In this document: in pieces, positions 14,339 through 18,403 of the stretch
How the letters are laid out: every line of letters starts with the position of its first letter
Position numbering within the stretch: the first letter of the stretch is position 1
Source: JBKJVQ01 sp046717125
GTDB lineage: Bacteria; Pseudomonadota; Alphaproteobacteria; Rhizobiales; Methyloligellaceae
DNA length: 18,403 nt
NCBI GenBank assembly: GCA_046717125.1
Contig: JBKJVQ010000086.1
Location: 1 to 18,403 of the forward strand
Direction: 5' to 3'
Notes under the pieces: model-generated
Told to the model about the DNA's origin: nothing
The model's input: the letters and a program-made list of their open reading frames with translations, nothing else
The model's database searches: none
Translations under genes and position numbers: made by a program

Positions 14339-16345
14339 TCAGCGGGACACGTCGAGCGCCGGATTACGGTCAAAAAAGCCGGTAGGCGCGAGCTTGAAGC
14401 TCATCCGGTGAACCGGCATTACGGGCCAGTCTTCGGGCCGTGGGATATGCGTCGTTCCCATCGTGTGCCAAAGAACGACATCCTGATTTTCAAGCTTCTC
14501 ATCGTCCGCAATCATTTGCGGCAAACCTTGGCCGCTCTTTCCCTGGTTCGGATAATCGCCCGCAGCGTAGAGTTCTCTCGGCTCGTAGTGTGTTACCCAC
14601 ACCGGAAATCCGGCAAGGCCTCCCCGCTGCAGCACCCAAGAGTCCGGCAGGACAAGCGGCAGAACACTTTCGCCGGTCAGAAGCGTAAAGCCGGTCGATT
14701 GGCCCAAACTGTTGAGCGACCGCGGATTGATGATTTTCCATCGTCGGCTGCTTGCGAAGTTCAGCGCCCGCTTCGCAGCCTTCTCGGTCGCGAGCAAGGT
14801 CTCTTTCATGACGAACGCGTTGCCGTACGGGTTTGACGGACCGGCGGGCACCGTTTCGGAGTTCATTTCAACGACGCTGTTCTGCGTTCCGTCGACATCC
14901 AGGTCCAGGCGGAAGTTGAAGAAGTGCTGATGATGCACGGCCTCGACGTTGGGCATGACCAGGTGTCCGTGGATCCCTTCGGCGTGGCCCGGAATGGCGT
15001 CTGAGACCCGTTCTACGGCCTTGGTGCTCATGATCCCCGTCAGCAGCGTTTCCTGCTCCAGCGTTCCATCCTGGTGAAATATCCAGTTGAAGCCGTAATC
15101 GTAGTTGCCGAGCGAGGTCACGGAAGAGAGCACCAGCTGGCGCGCGCGTCGCGAGTCGTTTTGGTCAGGGGCTTCGGCATGCTTCCAGAGCAGCCCGCCG
15201 TCTCGCTCATATATTGCGACAGCGCGGGCCATGCTTTGCGGCTCGCCGTTCTCAAGAGCGAAAACTGAATCGAAGTAGACGGCATTCTCCGGCGCATCGA
15301 CGCCGGGCTGCAGCGACATGGCGGTCCAGCCGAGCATGTTCTCACCCTGGTCGAAGACGGTGCGCCAATACCATCCGGCCGAGGCGTCCCCATAATTGAC
15401 CATAAGTTCGGAGAGAGAAGCCCGATAGAGAATCGGGCGTACGCGTCCGCCGTCCTCGTAGCCGACCTGATAGAGCACCAGCCCCTCGCGCGGATGGAGC
15501 GCGAATCGGAACCGCCATTTGTCCCAGCGAACCTCATGCCCGTCGACGGCGAAGCTCGGTCCTTCCTTCTGCCGCACCTCCAGCGGCTTGAGCGCGGGAC
15601 GCGTTGGAAGACCGGCGCCGTCGTATTCCGCCGCACCGCTCGGCACGGGCACGTCGCCCTCGTCCACGATTCGCAAGATGCGTTTGGCTGACACATCGAC
15701 AAGCGCGACCACCCCTTCGATCGGCCGGGCGTCAATGTTCTTTGTCGCGCCCGCCTTTAGGAACGACACGCAACGCAGAAGCCGCGCCTTGTCCTCGACG
15801 GCATCATCAACAAATCCCGCAGGCAATACGCGGATATCGACCGAATCGAGATCACGAATCCCGCGCCGGTGCATTGCCGCCTGCCATCGGCGATCGTTTG
15901 CCACGAGCTCGACCGCAATCTCCACATCCTCATTCAAGATCGCCGGCTGTACGCCTGGTATCTCGGTCCAGGAGACGACGCGTTTATCCTTTAGGTCGAC
16001 GACCCCCTCGAACGTTTTTCGGGCATCCCGATCGAATGCAACCACAAAGGCCTCGCGCCGTATGGGATCGCCCGGATTGAAGGCGAGAACCTCTGCCTTC
16101 GGCGGCTCGTTGAGCTGGATGAGCGGATATCGCGTCCTTGCTGACACTTTGTTGTCCGCATCGAGCAAGGTGATGGCCGCACGCATTTCGTCAGCCGAAA
16201 GCGGATCGAGCGGATGGCTTCCCGTCTGCGGCTGGGCCGGCTGAGGGTAAAGCGAGAGGCAGAGCACGACCGCCGCGGCTACGGCAAAGGAGCGCTTCTG
16301 CTTCGGCGGTTGGCTCATCGATCGTTTGTTGGGGATGCTCGCCAT
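14339..16345 (-). CDS. Exported copper-containing primary amine oxidase
   Basis: A 668-residue copper/topaquinone amine oxidase, which converts primary amines to aldehydes with release of ammonia and hydrogen peroxide. The N-terminus is a signal peptide (basic residues to 18, hydrophobic 19-33), indicating a periplasmic enzyme. Catalytic features: base Asp332 in VFDQGENMLG, topaquinone precursor Tyr415 in SLGNYDYGFNW, copper ligands His472 and His474 in HHQHFFNFRLDLDVDG, and His633 in TTHIPRPEDWPVMPV. The spacing agrees with Arthrobacter globiformis amine oxidase (Asp298, Tyr382, His431/433, His592). The usual disulfide cysteines (GCDCLG and NGICM regions) are replaced (GVDAPE, DGGLLW). The start may instead be the Met at residue 10; neither has a clear Shine-Dalgarno. 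The substrate cannot be told from the sequence. Confidence 0.94.
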   Translation of the reverse strand: MASIPNKRSMSQPPKQKRSFAVAAAVVLCLSLYPQPAQPQTGSHPLDPLSADEMRAAITLLDADNKVSARTRYPLIQLNEPPKAEVLAFNPGDPIRREAFVVAFDRDARKTFEGVVDLKDKRVVSWTEIPGVQPAILNEDVEIAVELVANDRRWQAAMHRRGIRDLDSVDIRVLPAGFVDDAVEDKARLLRCVSFLKAGATKNIDARPIEGVVALVDVSAKRILRIVDEGDVPVPSGAAEYDGAGLPTRPALKPLEVRQKEGPSFAVDGHEVRWDKWRFRFALHPREGLVLYQVGYEDGGRVRPILYRASLSELMVNYGDASAGWYWRTVFDQGENMLGWTAMSLQPGVDAPENAVYFDSVFALENGEPQSMARAVAIYERDGGLLWKHAEAPDQNDSRRARQLVLSSVTSLGNYDYGFNWIFHQDGTLEQETLLTGIMSTKAVERVSDAIPGHAEGIHGHLVMPNVEAVHHQHFFNFRLDLDVDGTQNSVVEMNSETVPAGPSNPYGNAFVMKETLLATEKAAKRALNFASSRRWKIINPRSLNSLGQSTGFTLLTGESVLPLVLPDSWVLQRGGLAGFPVWVTHYEPRELYAAGDYPNQGKSGQGLPQMIADDEKLENQDVVLWHTMGTTHIPRPEDWPVMPVHRMSFKLAPTGFFDRNPALDVSR

Positions 16346-16404
16346 ATTGCTCTGCTGCCGGCGGACTTGGGTAAAGCGGTCAGTGCGCTGCTGTTGTAGC
16401 TAAA

Positions 16405-17097
16405 CTATATCTGCCCGAGCCCCTTGAGGCTCGCATGTCCCTGTCGGCCGACGATGATGTGGTCGTGCACCGTGATGCCGAGGCCTTGCGCCACGGTGAC
16501 GATCTGCTTCGTCATCTCGATGTCGGCGCTGGACGGGGTCGGATCGCCCGATGGGTGATTGTGGACGAGGATGATCGCGGTCGACGACAATTCCAGCGCG
16601 CGCTTCACCACTTCGCGCACATAGACCGGCGTATGATCCACAGTGCCCCGCTGCTGAACTTCATCGGCCATGATCTTGTTGCGCTTGTCGAGGAAGAGCA
16701 CCCGAAACTGCTCGCGCGTTTCGAACGCCATCGAGGCACGGCAATAGTCCAGCACCGCAGCCCAGGATGACAAGACCGGTTTGTCGATCATCTCTGCCCG
16801 CATGACGCGGAGAGCGGCTGCGCGGATAAGCTTGATTTCGGTCACGACGCCGTCGCCCACGCCCGGCATTTCGAGCAACAGGTCCTCGGGCGCGCTGACC
16901 GCCTCGGCAAATGAGCCGAAGCGCTGCAGGATCGCCTTCGCGATCGGCTTGGTGTCCTGTCGCGGCAGCGCGCGGAACAGGATCATCTCCATCAATTCAT
17001 AGTCGGGCAGGGCGTCCGCGCCGCTTTCGCGAAACCGCTGTCGCAACCTGTCGCGATGTCCGTGGAAGTGGGGCTTTCCGGTTTCGCTGAAGCCCAT
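16405..17097 (-). CDS. radC: RadC family JAB/MPN-domain protein
   Basis: A 230-residue RadC protein. A helix-hairpin-helix-like segment (LLLEMPGVGDGVVTEIK, about 73-89) precedes the JAB/MPN metalloprotease-like domain, whose zinc motif is H-x-H-x10-D: HNHPSGDPTPSSAD with His179, His181 and Asp192. The N-terminus HFHGHRDRLRQRF is typical of alphaproteobacterial members. Despite its name, a DNA-repair role is not firmly established for the family. It lies downstream of map on the same strand, and the whole 124-base gap is essentially one copy of the dispersed repeat. No Shine-Dalgarno is visible before the ATG, which is 11 bases from the first palindrome. Confidence 0.95.
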   Translation of the reverse strand: MGFSETGKPHFHGHRDRLRQRFRESGADALPDYELMEMILFRALPRQDTKPIAKAILQRFGSFAEAVSAPEDLLLEMPGVGDGVVTEIKLIRAAALRVMRAEMIDKPVLSSWAAVLDYCRASMAFETREQFRVLFLDKRNKIMADEVQQRGTVDHTPVYVREVVKRALELSSTAIILVHNHPSGDPTPSSADIEMTKQIVTVAQGLGITVHDHIIVGRQGHASLKGLGQI

Positions 17098-17106
17098 CGT
17101 GCGCTT

Positions 17107-17220
17107 AGAGCATGATGCCGAAAAGTGTGAAGCGGTTTTCGGATTGCATCATGCTCAACCTTTTGAACTCAATCACGTTCATGACTTCGGATGACAAAAC
17201 CGAAGTCATCGTAATCTAGG
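17107..17220. repeat. Dispersed two-hairpin repeat, copy B
   Basis: About 114 bases, homologous to 9316-9428, filling the gap between the map stop (17222) and the radC start (17097). The first palindrome has perfect 10-base arms AGCATGATGC (17109-17118) and GCATCATGCT (17146-17155), with an inner CGAAAA/TTTTCG pair. The second has ATGACTTCGG (17181-17190) with CCGAAGTCAT (17200-17209). Its outer stem, perfect in copy A, here has two plus-strand mismatches (C17174 with A17213, A17171 with C17216) that become G-U wobbles in the minus-strand transcript, the strand on which map and radC are read. In the map-radC mRNA it would form two hairpins just upstream of radC. Confidence 0.88.
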
Positions 17221-17221
17221 A

Positions 17222-18043
17222 TCAGGCGGGATCGATCGCGGGCCGGTGCAGGCCCCTCGGCGAAAGGGTGAAGATTTCGCAGCCCGTTTCCGTGACCCCC
17301 ACCGTATGTTCGAATTGCGCGGACAGGGACCGGTCGCGCGTCACCGCAGTCCAGCCGTCGGACAGAATCTTAACATGCGGCTTGCCGAGATTGATCATGG
17401 GTTCGATCGTGAACAGCATGCCGGGCTCAAGCAGCGCGCCTTCTCCCGGCTCACCGTAATGCAGCACATTCGGGCGATCGTGGAAAACGCGTCCAAGACC
17501 ATGACCGCAGAAGTCGCGGACCACGCTGCAACGCTCCTCCTCGGCATAGGTCTGGATCGCCGAGCCGATGTCTCCGATGGTTGCGCCAGGGCGAACCGCA
17601 GCAATGCCGCGCTGCAACGCTTCGTGCGTGACGCGGATCAACCGGTCCGCCGCACGGCTGATCTGGCCGACGGGATACATGCGGCTCGAGTCTCCATGCC
17701 AGCCGTCGACGATCAGCGTCACGTCGACATTGAGAATGTCGCCCTCTTTCAAGATGCGCGATCCCGGAATGCCGTGACACACAACGTGATTGAGCGAGGT
17801 GCAGATCGACTTGGGAAAGCCGCGATAGTTCAGCGGAGCGGGAATTGCGCCATGCTTCCGCGCGAACTGGAACACGAGATGGTCGAGCGCAGCGGTCGTG
17901 ACGCCCGGCTTCACCGCGTCGGCGAGCAGGTCGAGCGCTTCGGCGACGAGACGTCCTGCCTCGCGCATGCCGGCGAACGCTCCCGCGCCGTGCAGCTTGA
18001 TACGGTTGTCGCGCGTCAGCGCGCGGGAAGACGAAAGAGTCAT
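17222..18043 (-). CDS. map: Methionine aminopeptidase, type I
   Basis: A 273-residue type I methionine aminopeptidase, which removes the initiator methionine from nascent proteins in the cytoplasm. All metal ligands are present: Asp107 (LNVDVT), Asp118 (WHGDSSRM), His181 (CGHGLGRVFH), Glu214 (FTIEPM) and Glu245 (AQFEHT), matching E. coli Map at 97, 108, 171, 204 and 235. His90 in VVCHGIPG matches His79. It has about ten extra N-terminal residues relative to E. coli. The ATG at 18041-18043 has no strong ribosome-binding site. It is upstream of radC and divergent from the CinA-type gene across 83 bases, which must hold both promoters. Confidence 0.96.
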   Translation of the reverse strand: MTLSSSRALTRDNRIKLHGAGAFAGMREAGRLVAEALDLLADAVKPGVTTAALDHLVFQFARKHGAIPAPLNYRGFPKSICTSLNHVVCHGIPGSRILKEGDILNVDVTLIVDGWHGDSSRMYPVGQISRAADRLIRVTHEALQRGIAAVRPGATIGDIGSAIQTYAEEERCSVVRDFCGHGLGRVFHDRPNVLHYGEPGEGALLEPGMLFTIEPMINLGKPHVKILSDGWTAVTRDRSLSAQFEHTVGVTETGCEIFTLSPRGLHRPAIDPA

Positions 18044-18126
18044 CTGATGTTTGCCGTAAGCGACTGCCCTGGTGTCACGACTTAAAGTGAAAAGGTGTCG
18101 CGGCGCAATGCAAGAGCGATGATACC

Positions 18127-18403
18127 ATGATGCCTCCCGATCCCGGCGTCAGTGCGGACGCGGACATCGTGTCGGACGTGACCGCCGCGCTGATCGTCAT
18201 CGGCGACGAGATTCTCTCGGGCCGCACCAAGGACGTGAATATCGGCTTCATCGCGGATGCGCTGACGTCCATCGGCATCCGTCTGGAAGAAGTGCGGGTA
18301 ATCCCCGATTGCGCCAGACGGATCGTCGCCACGATCGATGAGCTGCGCCAAGCGCACGATTACGTCTTCACCACCGGCGGTATCGGGCCGACGCATGACG
18401 ACA
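18127..18403 (+). CDS. CinA/MoCF-type molybdopterin-binding domain protein, N-terminal part (cut by window edge)
   Basis: An open frame of 92 codons from ATG at 18127 (a second ATG follows directly at 18130) to the window edge with no stop. The translation contains ALIVIGDEILSGRTKDVN, then IGIRLEEVRVIPD and YVFTTGGIGPTHDD, the hallmarks of the molybdopterin-binding fold shared by CinA N-termini, MoaB and MogA. In Rhizobiales a stand-alone version of about 250 residues is common near map, so this is more likely that form than full CinA, but the missing C-terminus prevents a decision. A short acidic leader (PGVSADADIVSDVTA) precedes the domain. The ribosome-binding site is weak. Confidence 0.88.
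   Translation, partial: MMPPDPGVSADADIVSDVTAALIVIGDEILSGRTKDVNIGFIADALTSIGIRLEEVRVIPDCARRIVATIDELRQAHDYVFTTGGIGPTHDD

Noticed and set aside
1..18403. CRISPR array, transposase, phage genes, toxin-antitoxin or defence island
   Set aside because: No regularly spaced direct repeats, transposase or integrase motifs, or defence-type domains were seen; nearly all of the window is explained by metabolic and housekeeping genes.

Overview
The window is GC-rich, densely packed chromosomal DNA from an alphaproteobacterium, most likely of the order Hyphomicrobiales (Rhizobiales). The basis for this is the adjacent map and radC genes beside a CinA-type molybdopterin-binding gene, the E. coli-type FadE/FadJ/FadI set, Tat-exported SoxY and FccB proteins, and two kinds of intergenic palindromic repeat of the sort scattered through Rhizobiales genomes. 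The placement rests on remembered family and synteny patterns; no search was run.

Layout. Positions 1-330 (minus strand) hold the 5' end of an MmcQ/YjbR-family gene and a small double-CDGSH iron-sulfur protein. Positions 483-1155 (plus) hold a YnfA-family membrane protein and a small unknown three-helix membrane protein. Positions 1152-3274 form a sulfur-oxidation module: soxY-soxZ on the minus strand and, divergently, an FccB/SoxF-type sulfide dehydrogenase flavoprotein. Positions 3366-9316 (plus) are a beta-oxidation operon: fadE (acyl-CoA dehydrogenase), fadJ (hydratase plus hydroxyacyl-CoA dehydrogenase) and fadI (thiolase). A DUF2147 protein with a long proline-rich tail follows (9546-10541, plus). 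Convergent to it is a FadD-type acyl-CoA ligase (10670-12385, minus). Positions 12776-14328 (plus) hold an acyl carrier protein and a ketoacyl-ACP synthase. Positions 14339-16345 (minus) hold an exported copper amine oxidase. Positions 16405-18043 (minus) hold map followed by radC. A truncated CinA/MoCF-type gene leaves the right edge (18127-18403, plus).

How the genes work together. FadD, FadE, FadJ and FadI cover the steps from free fatty acid to acetyl-CoA. The ACP/ketoacyl synthase pair runs the opposite chemistry, chain elongation on a dedicated carrier, and sits back to back with fadD across a 390-base gap. SoxYZ is a periplasmic sulfur carrier and FccB a periplasmic flavoprotein that oxidises sulfide; neither soxAX, soxB nor an fccA cytochrome lies nearby, so any partners must be elsewhere.

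The most interesting non-coding signal is a repeat of about 113 bases present twice (9316-9428 and 17107-17220). Each copy contains two palindromes. The second palindrome differs between copies by two compensatory base-pair changes, which suggests selection on secondary structure. I found no defence system, CRISPR array, prophage, transposase or RNA gene, and nothing I would call a wholly new multi-gene system.
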